NCBI GenBank assembly: GCA_049652985.1
Contig: JBASFK010000004.1
Coordinates: forward strand, 283,601 to 347,600
Source: UBA7657 sp049652985
GTDB taxonomy: Bacteria; Pseudomonadota; Alphaproteobacteria; Micavibrionales; Micavibrionaceae
DNA length: 64,000 bases
Reading direction: 5' to 3'
Below are positions 44,479 to 54,132 of the stretch, piece after piece. A model generated the notes under the pieces. The model was not told the DNA's origin. It saw nothing but the letters and a program-made list of their open reading frames with translations, and ran no database searches. Position numbers and translations under genes: made by a program. The stretch's first letter is position 1; each line of letters opens with the position of its first letter.

Positions 44479-45307
44479 CGGCTTTTTCCTCGGGCCGCAC
44501 GGGCTCGATCGATTTGAAAAATCTTCCGTAACGCATGGTCCACGGCCACTTCCAGAATTCAAAAATCCGCGCATATCCATTCGTCGAGAAGAAAATGAAA
44601 TCCGCTTCGCCGACGATATTCTCCAGCGGCACAAAACCGACCATACCGGTGACGCGGCTATCCTGCGAATTGTCGCGATTGTCGCCCATCATGAAATAAT
44701 GGCCGTCCGGCACTTCGAAAACACCGGTATCGTCCAGGATTTCGTCGTCGCTCTCTTCGTAAATTCTATGGATCACGCCGCCGGGCAGCGTCTCCAGATA
44801 TTCCACCATGGCGACGGGGCCTTCCGGCGGCTCGTCCTCTTTCACCATGCCGAGCGGCTCGCGCGGAACAAGTTCGTCGTTGATATAAAGGCGTCCGCTG
44901 CGCACCTGGATGCGATCGCCCGGCAGGCCGATCACGCGCTTGATGTAATCGATATGCGTGTTGGACGGCAGCTTGAACACAATGACGTCGCCGCGCTTGG
45001 GTTCGGCCGCCCAGAGGCGCCCCGAAATCGGGACGATGCCGAACGGAAAGGAATACCGGCTGTAGCCATAAGCGGGTTTATTCACAAATAGGTAATCGCC
45101 GATCTCAAGCGTCGGCTTCATCGAGCCGGACGGAATGTTGAAAGGTTCGTACAGGAAACTCCTGATCAGGAGCGCGAGAACCACCGCGATGATGGCGGTG
45201 CGGAAAAATTCGCTCAGTTCCTCGCGTGCGTTCAGGGGCGGCGTACGGGATTGCGTCTCGGATTTTTCCGCCGCGCTTTCCCCCGCTTTTCCGATTTTTT
45301 CCGTCAT
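44459..45307 (-). CDS. lepB: Signal peptidase I
   Basis: LepB removes signal peptides at the outer face of the cytoplasmic membrane. The ATG at 45307 gives 282 residues; an in-frame TTG two codons earlier is possible. A polar N-terminus precedes one membrane segment near 33-52. The catalytic Ser is in IPSGSMKPTL (Ser62) and Lys123 is in YIKRVIGLPGD, with GDNRDNSQDSR as the C-terminal signature. It lies in the acpS-lepB-rnc-era set. Confidence 0.96.
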   Translation of the reverse strand: MTEKIGKAGESAAEKSETQSRTPPLNAREELSEFFRTAIIAVVLALLIRSFLYEPFNIPSGSMKPTLEIGDYLFVNKPAYGYSRYSFPFGIVPISGRLWAAEPKRGDVIVFKLPSNTHIDYIKRVIGLPGDRIQVRSGRLYINDELVPREPLGMVKEDEPPEGPVAMVEYLETLPGGVIHRIYEESDDEILDDTGVFEVPDGHYFMMGDNRDNSQDSRVTGMVGFVPLENIVGEADFIFFSTNGYARIFEFWKWPWTMRYGRFFKSIEPVRPEEKADAQDAS

Positions 45308-45347
45308 GGCCAAAGGCTTATCATGAAATCGTCGCGGCTGGCCAGCG

Positions 45348-45749
45348 TTAAACCGCTTCGATAATCACCAGCACATGCGCCATCGGCGCCTCGTCTGTGA
45401 TGGTGACATGGATGACCGGTTTCATGCCTTTCGGGATCATGGTATCCAGCCGTTTTTTTGCGCCGCCCGTGAGGGCGAGGATGGGCTTCCCGGCTTGCGT
45501 ATTGACCACACCGATATCCTTCATATAGACGCCCCCGCCGAAGCCCGTTCCGAGGGCCTTGGAGCAGGCCTCCTTGGCGGCGAAGCGTTTGGCGTATGTC
45601 GCGATATGTGTCCCGGCGTCCCTGCGGCGTTCGGCCTTGGCCTGTTCAATTTCCGTAAAGCACCTTTTAATGAAGCGGTCGCCGAACCGCGCCAGCGTCT
45701 TTTCGACGCGGCGTATATCGATCAGGTCGCTGCCCGTGCCGATAATCAT
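45348..45749 (-). CDS. acpS: Holo-ACP synthase
   Basis: AcpS attaches phosphopantetheine from CoA to Ser37 of ACP, encoded at 10567. The 133 residues start MIIGTGSDLIDIRRVEKTLA with the magnesium-binding Asp8, and have the second motif RFAAKEACSKALGTGF. The C-terminal beta strands (MKPVIHVTITDEAPMAHVLV) are standard. It overlaps the DUF2062 gene by four bases upstream and precedes lepB. Confidence 0.95.
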   Translation of the reverse strand: MIIGTGSDLIDIRRVEKTLARFGDRFIKRCFTEIEQAKAERRRDAGTHIATYAKRFAAKEACSKALGTGFGGGVYMKDIGVVNTQAGKPILALTGGAKKRLDTMIPKGMKPVIHVTITDEAPMAHVLVIIEAV

Positions 45750-46330
45750 CTTTCCTGCCCCGTAACCTCTTTTGCCGCTTTATGCACGTTATGTATCCGG
45801 ACCTTTTTCCTGGTCACTTTCGCCCCATGGACGAATTTATAAAATACATAATACGAAAAAGGAAAGACCAGCAAGGCCATCAAATAACCGCCCGTCAGCC
45901 ATGGCAGGAGAATACTGACCGGCTGGTGAACCAGCAGGTCCCAGAAAACGGTGAAATTCAAATGGTGCGGCAGTTCTGTTTTGGCTTGCACACCGAGGAA
46001 GCTGAACAGGAAAGCGCCGAGCTTGATCGAGCCCCACCACATGAACGGAATAGTCCACGGGTTGGCCACGAATGTGCCGATGACGGCAGCCAGCATGTTC
46101 AGCCGGAAAATCCATGCCACCAGTGCCGCCTGGATGAAATGCGTGCCAATAATTGGTGTAAAGGCGACTGATGCGCCGACGGCAAAACCAGCCGCGATGC
46201 GGTGCGTGCTGTCGGACATGCGCGTGACACGCAAGCTCACATAACGAAACGCGCGCCGCCAGCCCATGGTGGGCCAGAACAATTCGCGCGCATGTTGCAG
46301 GGTGGTTAGGGATTTACGCCTTTTGAACAT
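45746..46330 (-). CDS. DUF2062 membrane protein
   Basis: This 194-residue membrane protein of unknown function is of the DUF2062 family. The conserved FAVGASVAFTPIIGTHF lies in the first membrane segment and FVANPWTIPFMWWGSIKLG in the third, with a C-terminal segment GGYLMALLVFPFSYYVFY before a basic tail. I use the ATG at 46330; an in-frame TTG lies three codons upstream. It overlaps acpS by four bases, so it heads the operon that runs to era. Confidence 0.88.
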   Translation of the reverse strand: MFKRRKSLTTLQHARELFWPTMGWRRAFRYVSLRVTRMSDSTHRIAAGFAVGASVAFTPIIGTHFIQAALVAWIFRLNMLAAVIGTFVANPWTIPFMWWGSIKLGAFLFSFLGVQAKTELPHHLNFTVFWDLLVHQPVSILLPWLTGGYLMALLVFPFSYYVFYKFVHGAKVTRKKVRIHNVHKAAKEVTGQER

Positions 46331-46416
46331 ACGAAACAAGGAATGCGGGTTGTTGCTTCCCCCACTCTATATCAATAAACTGGCCGGCATAATATATTTA
46401 ATAGACGGCCATTCGC

Positions 46417-46932
46417 ATGAATATACAGGACCATATCCGCATCGTTCCCGGTTTCCCCAAGCCCGGGATCAATTTCTACGATATCGCGACGCTCCTCGCT
46501 CATCCAGGCGCTTGGAAGGAAACGATTAGGCAACTGAAAGTGAAAATCGGCCCCTATAAACCCGATGTTCTGATGGGGATCGAGGCGCGCGGGTTTCTGG
46601 TCGCCGCGCCTCTCGCTCTCGAACTCGGCTGCGGCTTCGGCATGATCCGGAAAAAGGGCAAGCTTCCCGGCCAGACGCTCGGCTATAAATACACGCTTGA
46701 ATATGGCGAGGACGAAATCGAAATCCAGCCGGATCTTTTGAAGAAAAATTCCAATGTCGTGATCGTTGACGATCTTCTCGCCACCGGCGGCACGATGGGC
46801 GCGGCGGTGAAGCTGGTGGAGCAGGCGGGATCGAAAGTGGCGGCGGGACTTTGCATCGTCGAGCTTGATGGGTTGGGCGGCCGCAAAAAATTAAGCTGTC
46901 CGTTCGAGTCTTTATTAGTTTGTCCGGCTTAG
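46417..46932 (+). CDS. apt: Adenine phosphoribosyltransferase
   Basis: Apt salvages adenine to AMP with PRPP. The 171 residues are of normal length. The family N-terminus RIVPGFPKPGINFYDIATLL and the PRPP-binding VVIVDDLLATGGTMGAA are complete. No operon partner is on its strand. Its stop overlaps the convergent pheT stop by four bases. Confidence 0.96.
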   Translation: MNIQDHIRIVPGFPKPGINFYDIATLLAHPGAWKETIRQLKVKIGPYKPDVLMGIEARGFLVAAPLALELGCGFGMIRKKGKLPGQTLGYKYTLEYGEDEIEIQPDLLKKNSNVVIVDDLLATGGTMGAAVKLVEQAGSKVAAGLCIVELDGLGGRKKLSCPFESLLVCPA

Positions 46933-49319
46933 GAGCGAAGTGTTCCGCCCGTCTTGGCAATTACTGCGCCGATGATTTTTTTGGAGAGTTCTTCCAGCTC
47001 CGCATCGACCAGCGATTTCTCGCGCGGCTGGATGGTCACGGCGAATGCGACCGATTTCTTGCCGGGCTCGACACCCTTGCCCGTGTAAACGTCGAAAATA
47101 TACGCATCCGTAATTAAATTCTTATCCGCCGATTTCGCAGCGCGGACGATATCCTCGGCGTTGACCTTCGCATCGACCATGAAAGCGAAGTCGCGGCTCA
47201 CAGCCTGCAGCGGCTCAATTTTCAGCAGTGGTTTTTCCGTGCTTTTTTTCTTCGGCTCGGGAATATTCTGTAGAAACACTTCGAAACCGGATACAGAAGT
47301 TTTAATGCCCATCTCGTCCAAAGTCGCCGGGTGGATTTCACCGAAATAGGCGAGAACGTTCGGACCCAAGCGCAATGCGCCCGAGCGGCCCGGGTGGTAA
47401 TAAGACGGCGCGTCACGTGTGATCTGCGCGTTGGCGGCTGGTGCACCGCAGGCTTCTAACGCCGCATAAGCATCGGCCTTGGCGTCATAAACATCGGCGC
47501 CGCGCACTGAACCCGCCCAGTGGCGCGCGGAATTATTTCCCGCACGAATGCCTACCGCGACAATCGCCTGTCCATCCGGCTTCACCGATTTGAAAGCCGG
47601 ACCGACCTCACACAATGCAACGTCGCTTTGTCCCCGGTCATGGTTATAACCGGCGGCGGCAATCAGGTTCGGCAGTATGGATGGGCGCATCACGTCAAGA
47701 TCGGAACTGATCGGGTTTTTCAGCGTCAATGCCTCAAGCGATTTATTGTCGTTGAACGCCAGCGCCTGCTCGCGCCCCATAAACGACCATGTCACGCATT
47801 CATCAAGCCCGCGCGCCGCTAGTGCATTACGCGCCTTGCGGACACGGGAGAGCGTCTGCGTTTCGGCAGGCTCTGCAACCGGCGTCTCGCTATGCACGGA
47901 CAGGGAAGGAATATGCTCGAAGCCGTGAATGCGGATGATCTCTTCGGCAATATCCTGCTTGCCCTCGACGTCGCCGCGCCACGACGGCGGCTGGATTTTC
48001 CATGTCTTGCCGCCGGAAACTTCAAAGCCGAGCGCGGCCAGGATTTTCTTCTGCGCATCGGGCGCGACATCCGCGCCGATATAACGCGCGAACCATGATG
48101 GATCGTAATCGATGCTGCGCTGCCATTTCGGCATCGTTCCCGCGATGACGACTTCGCTCGCGCGTCCACCGCAAATCTCAAGGATAAGCCGCGTCGCAAT
48201 TTCCATGCCAGAGACGGTGAATTCCGGGTCGACCCCCCGCTCAAAACGGTAACGCGCATCGCTGTCGATCTGCAGGTCGCGGCCCGTGCGCGAGATGCGT
48301 ACCGGGTTGAAATACGCTGCTTCGACAAAAACATTGACCGTGTCTTCGGTGCAGCTTGTCGGCACGCCGCCGACGATACCGCCGAGCGCCGCAACGCCGC
48401 TGTCATCGCAAATCCCGACTGCGCCGTCGGGCAGCGTATAGGTTTTATCGTTCAGCGCCTCGAGCATTTCGCCTTTCTTCGTCTGGCGGACCTTGATATT
48501 GCCTTTGATTTTATCAGCGTCGAAAACATGCAGTGGGCGGCACGCATCCATGCTCATGAAATTCGTGATATCGACCAGCGCAGAAATCGGGCGAAGCCCG
48601 ACCGATTTCAAAAGATCGTGCAGCCATTGCGGCGAGGGGCCATTTTTTACGTCCGAAATATAACGACCAAGGAAAAGCGGGCAGCCATCTTTGTCCTCGA
48701 TCGAAACCGCGATCGGTGATTTTCCGCTCGCTTTAACCGCGCTGTCATCCAGCGGCTTTAATGTTCCGAGCCCAGCGGCGGCGAGGTCGCGCGCAATGCC
48801 GCGTACACCGGCGGCGTCGATGCGGTTCGGCGTTAAATTGATTTCAATGACCGCGTCATTCAAGCCGAGCACTTCCGCGAGCGGTGTGCCGATGGCGAAT
48901 TTATCATCGACCTCGATAATGCCTTTGTGTTCTTCCGAAAGATTCATTTCTCGTTCGGAAACCAGCATACCCTGCGACTCCACGCCGCGGATCATGCCTT
49001 TCTTAAGTACGTCGCCGGTGTTGGGAATGACCGATCCTTCCGGCGCAAAAATACCCTTCATGCCCGTGCGCGCGTTCGGCGCGCCGCAGACGACCTGGAT
49101 TATTCCCTTCTCGGTTTTCACCTTGCAGAGTTTCAGCTTATCGGCGTCCGGGTGTTTTTCTGTGCTCTCGACATATGCGACCTTGAACGGTGCATAAATC
49201 TTCGCCTTGTCCTCGACATTTTCGATTTCGAGGCCAATCGCCGTCAGCTTTTCGCAGATTTCATCGAGCGAGGCATTCGTGTCTAAATGGCGCTTCAGCC
49301 AGCATAAGGTGAATTTCAT
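46929..49319 (-). CDS. pheT: Phenylalanyl-tRNA synthetase beta subunit
   Basis: PheT is the large subunit of the heterotetrameric enzyme that charges tRNA-Phe. From the ATG at 49319 it has 796 residues: the N-terminal MKFTLCWLKRHLDTNASLDE, an EMAPII-like tRNA-binding domain (KLCKVKTEKGIIQVVCGAPN), the B3/B4 editing domain, B5, and a C-terminal ferredoxin-fold anticodon-binding domain (LQAVSRDFAFMVDAKVNAED). It begins four bases after the pheS stop. Confidence 0.97.
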   Translation of the reverse strand: MKFTLCWLKRHLDTNASLDEICEKLTAIGLEIENVEDKAKIYAPFKVAYVESTEKHPDADKLKLCKVKTEKGIIQVVCGAPNARTGMKGIFAPEGSVIPNTGDVLKKGMIRGVESQGMLVSEREMNLSEEHKGIIEVDDKFAIGTPLAEVLGLNDAVIEINLTPNRIDAAGVRGIARDLAAAGLGTLKPLDDSAVKASGKSPIAVSIEDKDGCPLFLGRYISDVKNGPSPQWLHDLLKSVGLRPISALVDITNFMSMDACRPLHVFDADKIKGNIKVRQTKKGEMLEALNDKTYTLPDGAVGICDDSGVAALGGIVGGVPTSCTEDTVNVFVEAAYFNPVRISRTGRDLQIDSDARYRFERGVDPEFTVSGMEIATRLILEICGGRASEVVIAGTMPKWQRSIDYDPSWFARYIGADVAPDAQKKILAALGFEVSGGKTWKIQPPSWRGDVEGKQDIAEEIIRIHGFEHIPSLSVHSETPVAEPAETQTLSRVRKARNALAARGLDECVTWSFMGREQALAFNDNKSLEALTLKNPISSDLDVMRPSILPNLIAAAGYNHDRGQSDVALCEVGPAFKSVKPDGQAIVAVGIRAGNNSARHWAGSVRGADVYDAKADAYAALEACGAPAANAQITRDAPSYYHPGRSGALRLGPNVLAYFGEIHPATLDEMGIKTSVSGFEVFLQNIPEPKKKSTEKPLLKIEPLQAVSRDFAFMVDAKVNAEDIVRAAKSADKNLITDAYIFDVYTGKGVEPGKKSVAFAVTIQPREKSLVDAELEELSKKIIGAVIAKTGGTLRS

Positions 49320-49323
49320 GGCC

Positions 49324-50421
49324 TTACCCCTTCGTCGCAATGTTGGGCCGGCTCAGGGGATCGAAGCCGTAATGCTCCAGCCAACGCACGTCGCTTTCAA
49401 AGAAAGTGCGCAAATCCGGGATGCCGTATTTCAGCATCGTTGCGCGCTCCAATCCCATACCGAAGGCAAAGCCCTGGTATTCTTCCGGGTCGATCCCGCA
49501 ATTCTTCAGCACGTTCGGATGCACCATGCCGGAACCTAAAATCTCAAGCCAGCGCTGTTCCTCGCCGTCTTTCGCTTTACCCAATTGAATGCCGTCGCCC
49601 TTTTTGACGTAGCCGATATCGACTTCCGCGCTGGGCTCTGTGAACGGGAAGAAGCTCGGGCGGAAACGCACGGGCAAATCGTCAATGCCAAAGAACGCCT
49701 GAACAAAGTCAGTCAAACAGCCTTTCAGGTGACCCATATTCACGTCCTTGCTGATATAAAGGCATTCCATCTGATGGAACATCGGCGTGTGCGTCATGTC
49801 GTAATCGGAGCGGTACGTGCGACCGAAACAGACGATTTTGATCGGCGGCTTGTTCGTAGTCATATAACGGATCTGCACCGGGCTGGTGTGTGTGCGCAGG
49901 ACTTTTTTCGCGCGCTCGCCTTTTTCGGATGCGTCATCGGGAAGGAAGAACGTGTCCTGCATCTCACGCGCCGGGTGGCCGGGCGGAAAATTCAGCGCCG
50001 TGAAATTATGCCAGTCATCCTCGATATCCGGTCCTTCCGCGACAGTGAAACCCATCGATCCAAAAATGGTGACCAGTTCATCGACCGTTTGTGAAATCGG
50101 GTGGATGCGTCCCTTGCGCTCCGGGCGCGGGGACAACGTGATATCCAGCGTTTCATTCGCCAGCCGCCCGTCCATCTCCTGGCGCTTCAGCGCCGAGGCC
50201 TGCTTGTTGATCAGCCCGGCGATTTCATCTTTCAATTCATTCAGCGCCTGGCCCTTGGTCTTGCGCTCCTCGGGGTCCATTCCCCCAAGCGTTTTCATCA
50301 GGTCGGTGATGCGGCCTTTTTTGCCGAGCGCGGAGACGCGCAGATCATCCAGCGTCTTGAGGTCGTTGGCGGCGCCGATCTGTGCGGCAAGTTCAGTCTT
50401 GAGCGAAGCGATGTCAGTCAT
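49324..50421 (-). CDS. pheS: Phenylalanyl-tRNA synthetase alpha subunit
   Basis: PheS carries the class II catalytic site. From the ATG at 50421 it has 365 residues, with an N-terminal coiled coil and the catalytic core from HPISQTVDELVTIF. Motif 2 (TYRSDYDMTHTPMFHQME) and the motif 3 region GMGLERATMLKYGI are complete. A TTG three codons earlier is in frame but less likely. A hairpin terminator lies between the upstream rplT stop and this start. Confidence 0.97.
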   Translation of the reverse strand: MTDIASLKTELAAQIGAANDLKTLDDLRVSALGKKGRITDLMKTLGGMDPEERKTKGQALNELKDEIAGLINKQASALKRQEMDGRLANETLDITLSPRPERKGRIHPISQTVDELVTIFGSMGFTVAEGPDIEDDWHNFTALNFPPGHPAREMQDTFFLPDDASEKGERAKKVLRTHTSPVQIRYMTTNKPPIKIVCFGRTYRSDYDMTHTPMFHQMECLYISKDVNMGHLKGCLTDFVQAFFGIDDLPVRFRPSFFPFTEPSAEVDIGYVKKGDGIQLGKAKDGEEQRWLEILGSGMVHPNVLKNCGIDPEEYQGFAFGMGLERATMLKYGIPDLRTFFESDVRWLEHYGFDPLSRPNIATKG

Positions 50422-50455
50422 AATATCCAAGTCTTATCAGGCTTTTCGTCATAAA

Positions 50456-50481
50456 AAAAGCAGCCATTGAAGGCTGCTTTT
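50456..50481 (-). terminator. Hairpin terminator between rplT and pheS
   Basis: AAAAGCAGCC pairs with GGCTGCTTTT around ATTGAA, followed on the minus strand by a T-run of about seven. It stands 21 bases after the rplT stop and 35 before the pheS start, so it ends the rpmI-rplT message or acts as an attenuator for pheST. No Phe-rich leader peptide fits in the gap. Confidence 0.8.
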
Positions 50482-50502
50482 TGTTATTTGTTTGCGGTCT
50501 TA

Positions 50503-50880
50503 TTAAGCAGCCTTTTTGCCGGGTTTGTTAACCTTGTCAGCGACCATTTTCACGATCGCTTCAAAGGCCTTCTCGTCTTCAAAAGCGATGGCGGCGAGCG
50601 CCTTGCGGTCGAGCTCGAGGCCGGTCTTTTTCAGAGCGCCCATGAACTGCGAGTAGGTCAGGCCGTGCATACGCGTTGCCGCGTTGATGCGTTGGATCCA
50701 GAGGCTCCGGAAATCGCGCTTCTTCAGGCGGCGGTGGATGTAGGCATACTGTCCCGCTTTCTCAGCCGACTGGCGGCCGATGCGGATCGTATTCTTGCGG
50801 CGGCCGTAATGGCCTTTCGCGCCTTTAAGGATTTTCTTGTGCTTGTTCTTGCGCTTGGGTCCTGATTTTACGCGTGCCAT
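50503..50880 (-). CDS. rplT: 50S ribosomal protein L20
   Basis: L20 is an early-assembly protein of the large subunit. It is 125 residues, starting MARVKSGPKRKNKHKKILKG (a close relative of the usual MARVKRGV start), with RKNTIRIGRQSAEKAGQYAY and RSLWIQRINAATRMHGLTY in the conserved body. It overlaps rpmI by one base. Confidence 0.97.
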   Translation of the reverse strand: MARVKSGPKRKNKHKKILKGAKGHYGRRKNTIRIGRQSAEKAGQYAYIHRRLKKRDFRSLWIQRINAATRMHGLTYSQFMGALKKTGLELDRKALAAIAFEDEKAFEAIVKMVADKVNKPGKKAA

Positions 50881-51152
50881 TATTTCGCTCCTTTGGTTTT
50901 AGCAGCCTGGGCAGCTTCGGTTTTGCGGGAGTCGACACGGCGGCGGCGTACGCGGTCGTTCGGCAGGTAATAGCGCGTCACAAGACGCTCATCGCCCGGG
51001 ATCATGACATCCGTGCCGCGGGCCTTGCGTTTCATCTTCTTGGGTTTGTTCATTTGCATGTGGCGGGATTTAGCTTGTTTAAATTTAACCCGGCCTTTTG
51101 CGGTGACCTTGAATCGCTTCTTGGCACCACTTACGGTTTTCATCTTCGGCAT
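50880..51152 (-). CDS. rpmI: 50S ribosomal protein L35 with C-terminal extension
   Basis: The first 65 residues are a standard L35 (MPKMKTVSGAKKRFKVTAKG through RLVTRYYLPN). About 25 further basic, Ala/Lys/Arg-rich residues follow, giving 90 in total. The start at 51152 has a strong GGAGAA ribosome-binding site; the frame continues a few codons upstream without one. The translation initiation factor gene infC, which often precedes rpmI, is absent, and a promoter-like site lies upstream instead. Confidence 0.95.
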   Translation of the reverse strand: MPKMKTVSGAKKRFKVTAKGRVKFKQAKSRHMQMNKPKKMKRKARGTDVMIPGDERLVTRYYLPNDRVRRRRVDSRKTEAAQAAKTKGAK

Positions 51153-51240
51153 TTTCTTCTCCTTTATCAAGGGTTTAGCATGTGATGACCGAGGCAGCCA
51201 AAGTAGTTTATAAGCCAGGCCATCTGTTTGAAGTAGGGGG

Positions 51241-51270
51241 GTTATACAAGGGGTAAGCCCCTGAAATCAA
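51241..51270 (-). promoter_or_regulatory. Sigma-70-like promoter of rpmI-rplT
   Basis: Read on the minus strand, TTGATT (51270-51265) and TATAAC (51246-51241) are separated by 18 bases that include a GGGG/CCCC inverted repeat. The start of rpmI follows about 90 bases later, after a leader that has no gene. Confidence 0.5.
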
Positions 51271-51288
51271 GCAAAAAGGGATATGGTT

Positions 51289-54087
51289 TTAATGCGCCTT
51301 GGCCCAGGATGGGCCGGCGCCTGTTTCGGCTTCCAGCGGCACGCCGACATCGGCCACGCCTTCCATCACGGCTTTGACGGTTTCCCGGGTTTTCTCCAGT
51401 TCCTTCTCGGGAACCTCGAACACCAGTTCGTCGTGCACCTGTAATAACATCTTGGCCTTCAAATTTTCATTCGCCAGCGCCCGCGCCATGCGGCCCATCG
51501 CGATCTTCATGATATCCGCCGCCGTGCCCTGCAGCGGCGCATTGATCGCCTGCCGCTCCGCCCCGCCGCGCGTCGCTGCGTCCTTGATCCCGTAGATCAC
51601 GCATTTGCGGCCATAAAGCGTTTTGACGAAACCATGCTCCCGCGCCTCATCTTTTTTGGATTGCATGTAATCCTGCAGCTCCGGAAAACGCGCGAGATAT
51701 TTACCGATGAACGCATTGGCTTCGCTGTTGCTGACGCCGAGTTGTTTGCCGAGGCCCCAGCCCGAAATGCCGTAGATGATTCCGAAATTGACCGCCTTGG
51801 CATTGCGTCGGATATCCGGAGTGACCTGGTCTAAAGGCACGCCGAACACCTGCGACGCCGTGATGGCGTGAATATCCTGTTTCTCGATGAACGCTTTCTT
51901 CAGTGCCTCGACGCCCGCGAGCGCGGCAGCCAGACGTAACTCAACTTGCGAATAATCGACCGACAGCAAAACATGACCTTCCGCAGGCACGAACGCCTCG
52001 CGGATCTTGCGCCCTTCCTCTGTACGGATCGGGATGTTCTGCAGGTTCGGTTCGCTCGATGCCAGGCGCCCTGTATTCGTGTGTGCCATGGCAAAAGACG
52101 TATGCACGCGGCCTGTCTTCGGGTTCAGTTCCTCCTGCAGCGCATCCGTATAAGTGGATTTCAGTTTCGCAAGCTGGCGGTGCTCAAGAATTTTTTTGAC
52201 GATCTCGTGACCTTCATCGGCGAGCTTCTCAAGCACATCGACCGAGGTGGAATGATCGCCCTTGCTGGTTTTCTTGCCGCTCTGCAGACCCATATTCTTG
52301 AACAGGATTTCGCCCACCTGTTTCGGCGAGGAAATATTAAATTGCGTGCCCGCGAGTTTGTGAATTTCGGTTTCAAGCTCCATGAGTTTTTTGCCGAAAT
52401 CATTGCTCATGCTTTTTAAAATCTGAGGATCGACGCGGATGCCGTCCAGCTCCATCCTGCCGATCACCGAAATCAGCGGGCGCTCGATATCTTCATAAAC
52501 GCTGAGCATCTTCTCGCGTGCGAGACGCGGCTTCAGGATTTTATGCAGGCGCAGCGTCACGTCGGCGTCTTCTGCTGCATAAGCCAGCGCCTTCTCAATC
52601 AGCACCTTGTCGAACGTGACCCGGTTCTTGCCCTTGCCCGCGACCTCTTCATAGGAAATCGGTTTATGACTGAGCAATTGCTGAGACAGGAAATCCATCC
52701 CGTGCGGATGCGCCGTGCCGTCCAGCACATAGGAAATCAGCATCGTATCGTCGATGGGCGTGATATCGACGCCTTCCTTCGCGAACATCTGCCAGTCATA
52801 TTTTGCGTTGTGAGCGATCTTGAGAACGCTTTCATCCTCAAGCAAAGGTTTCAGAAGCTCGATGGCTTTCTTTTTCGGCATTTGCGAAATCGTATTTTTA
52901 ACCTCGCCCAGCAGATCCATTTCCTGCGTGTGACCGAGCGGGATATAGGCGGCCTTGCCTGCTTTGTAAGCGAGGGAAATGCCGACCAGCTCCGCTTTCG
53001 CGGGTGTCAGCGACGTCGTTTCCGTGTCGAAACACAGGATGCCGCTTTCATACGCCGCTGCAATCCATTCCTTCAGAACTTTTTCATCATTGATGAGCGT
53101 GTAGGAAGACGGATCGATAGGAATTGGTTTTTCCTCGACTTCCTTTGGCGCGGGAACCTGCGCATGCGTCACGATTTGCGGGGTCGCTGCAACGTCTGAA
53201 ACATTCAGGCGTTTCATGATGGAATTAAACCCATGTTTCTTCAGGAATTCAACCAACTCGGGTTTATCTTCGCTGTGCGTTTTCAGTTCCTCTATCTGCA
53301 TCGGCACCGGCGCGTTCGCATCGAGAGAAACGAGCTTCTTCGAAATACGCGCCATATCGGCATTATCCTGAATCGTCTGGCGCCGTTTTTCCTGTTTGAT
53401 TTCGCCTGCGTGCGCAAGCAGCGTCTCCAGGTCACCATATTCATTGATCAGCTGCGCGGCGGTCTTGACGCCGATGCCGGGCACACCCGGCACGTTGTCT
53501 GATGTATCGCCCGCCAGTGCCTGCACATCGACAACCTTGTCCGGCGTCACGCCGAATTTTTCCATCACCTGCTCAGGCCCGATAAATTCGCCTTTCATCG
53601 GGTCGAGCATACGCACGCCGTCGCCTACAAGCTGCATCAAATCCTTGTCGGAAGAAACGATGACCACTTTTTTACCCGCCGCGCGGGCGAGGCGGGTATA
53701 GGCGGCAATCAAATCGTCGGCCTCATAACCTTCCTGCGCCATGTAAGGGATATCGAATGCCGTTACTGCGTCGCGGATGAGTGGAAACTGCGGGATCAAA
53801 TCTTCCGGCGTCTCATCGCGGTTGGCTTTGTAATCGGCATAGATGTCGTTGCGGAAATTCTTGCGCGCGGCATCGAAAATCACCGCCATGTACGGCGCAT
53901 TATAATCGCGCAATAGTTTGAGCAGCATATTCGTAAATCCGAACACCGCGCCGACCGGCACACCGTCGGGGTTCGTCATCGGCTTGCCGCCATAGGCCAT
54001 GGCGTAATAGGCGCGGAAAATAAATCCCGAACCATCGACAAGATATAATTCTCCGTCTTTTGCCAAGTTGGGTTGTGATTCTGCCAT
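51289..54087 (-). CDS. polA: DNA polymerase I
   Basis: PolA fills gaps and removes RNA primers. The 932 residues have all three domains: the 5'-3' exonuclease (AVFGFTNMLLKLLRDY, then GYEADDLIAAY), the 3'-5' exonuclease with its DTETTSL motif, and the polymerase with DYSQVELRLAAALAGVEAL, motif B KAVNFGIIYGISG and the catalytic VHDEL. It reads away from rlmB and ends 137 bases before the rpmI start. Confidence 0.97.
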   Translation of the reverse strand: MAESQPNLAKDGELYLVDGSGFIFRAYYAMAYGGKPMTNPDGVPVGAVFGFTNMLLKLLRDYNAPYMAVIFDAARKNFRNDIYADYKANRDETPEDLIPQFPLIRDAVTAFDIPYMAQEGYEADDLIAAYTRLARAAGKKVVIVSSDKDLMQLVGDGVRMLDPMKGEFIGPEQVMEKFGVTPDKVVDVQALAGDTSDNVPGVPGIGVKTAAQLINEYGDLETLLAHAGEIKQEKRRQTIQDNADMARISKKLVSLDANAPVPMQIEELKTHSEDKPELVEFLKKHGFNSIMKRLNVSDVAATPQIVTHAQVPAPKEVEEKPIPIDPSSYTLINDEKVLKEWIAAAYESGILCFDTETTSLTPAKAELVGISLAYKAGKAAYIPLGHTQEMDLLGEVKNTISQMPKKKAIELLKPLLEDESVLKIAHNAKYDWQMFAKEGVDITPIDDTMLISYVLDGTAHPHGMDFLSQQLLSHKPISYEEVAGKGKNRVTFDKVLIEKALAYAAEDADVTLRLHKILKPRLAREKMLSVYEDIERPLISVIGRMELDGIRVDPQILKSMSNDFGKKLMELETEIHKLAGTQFNISSPKQVGEILFKNMGLQSGKKTSKGDHSTSVDVLEKLADEGHEIVKKILEHRQLAKLKSTYTDALQEELNPKTGRVHTSFAMAHTNTGRLASSEPNLQNIPIRTEEGRKIREAFVPAEGHVLLSVDYSQVELRLAAALAGVEALKKAFIEKQDIHAITASQVFGVPLDQVTPDIRRNAKAVNFGIIYGISGWGLGKQLGVSNSEANAFIGKYLARFPELQDYMQSKKDEAREHGFVKTLYGRKCVIYGIKDAATRGGAERQAINAPLQGTAADIMKIAMGRMARALANENLKAKMLLQVHDELVFEVPEKELEKTRETVKAVMEGVADVGVPLEAETGAGPSWAKAH

Positions 54088-54132
54088 GCTGGATAAAGTG
54101 GAGGATAGGGGGGCGAGAGTCCAGCCCTGCGA

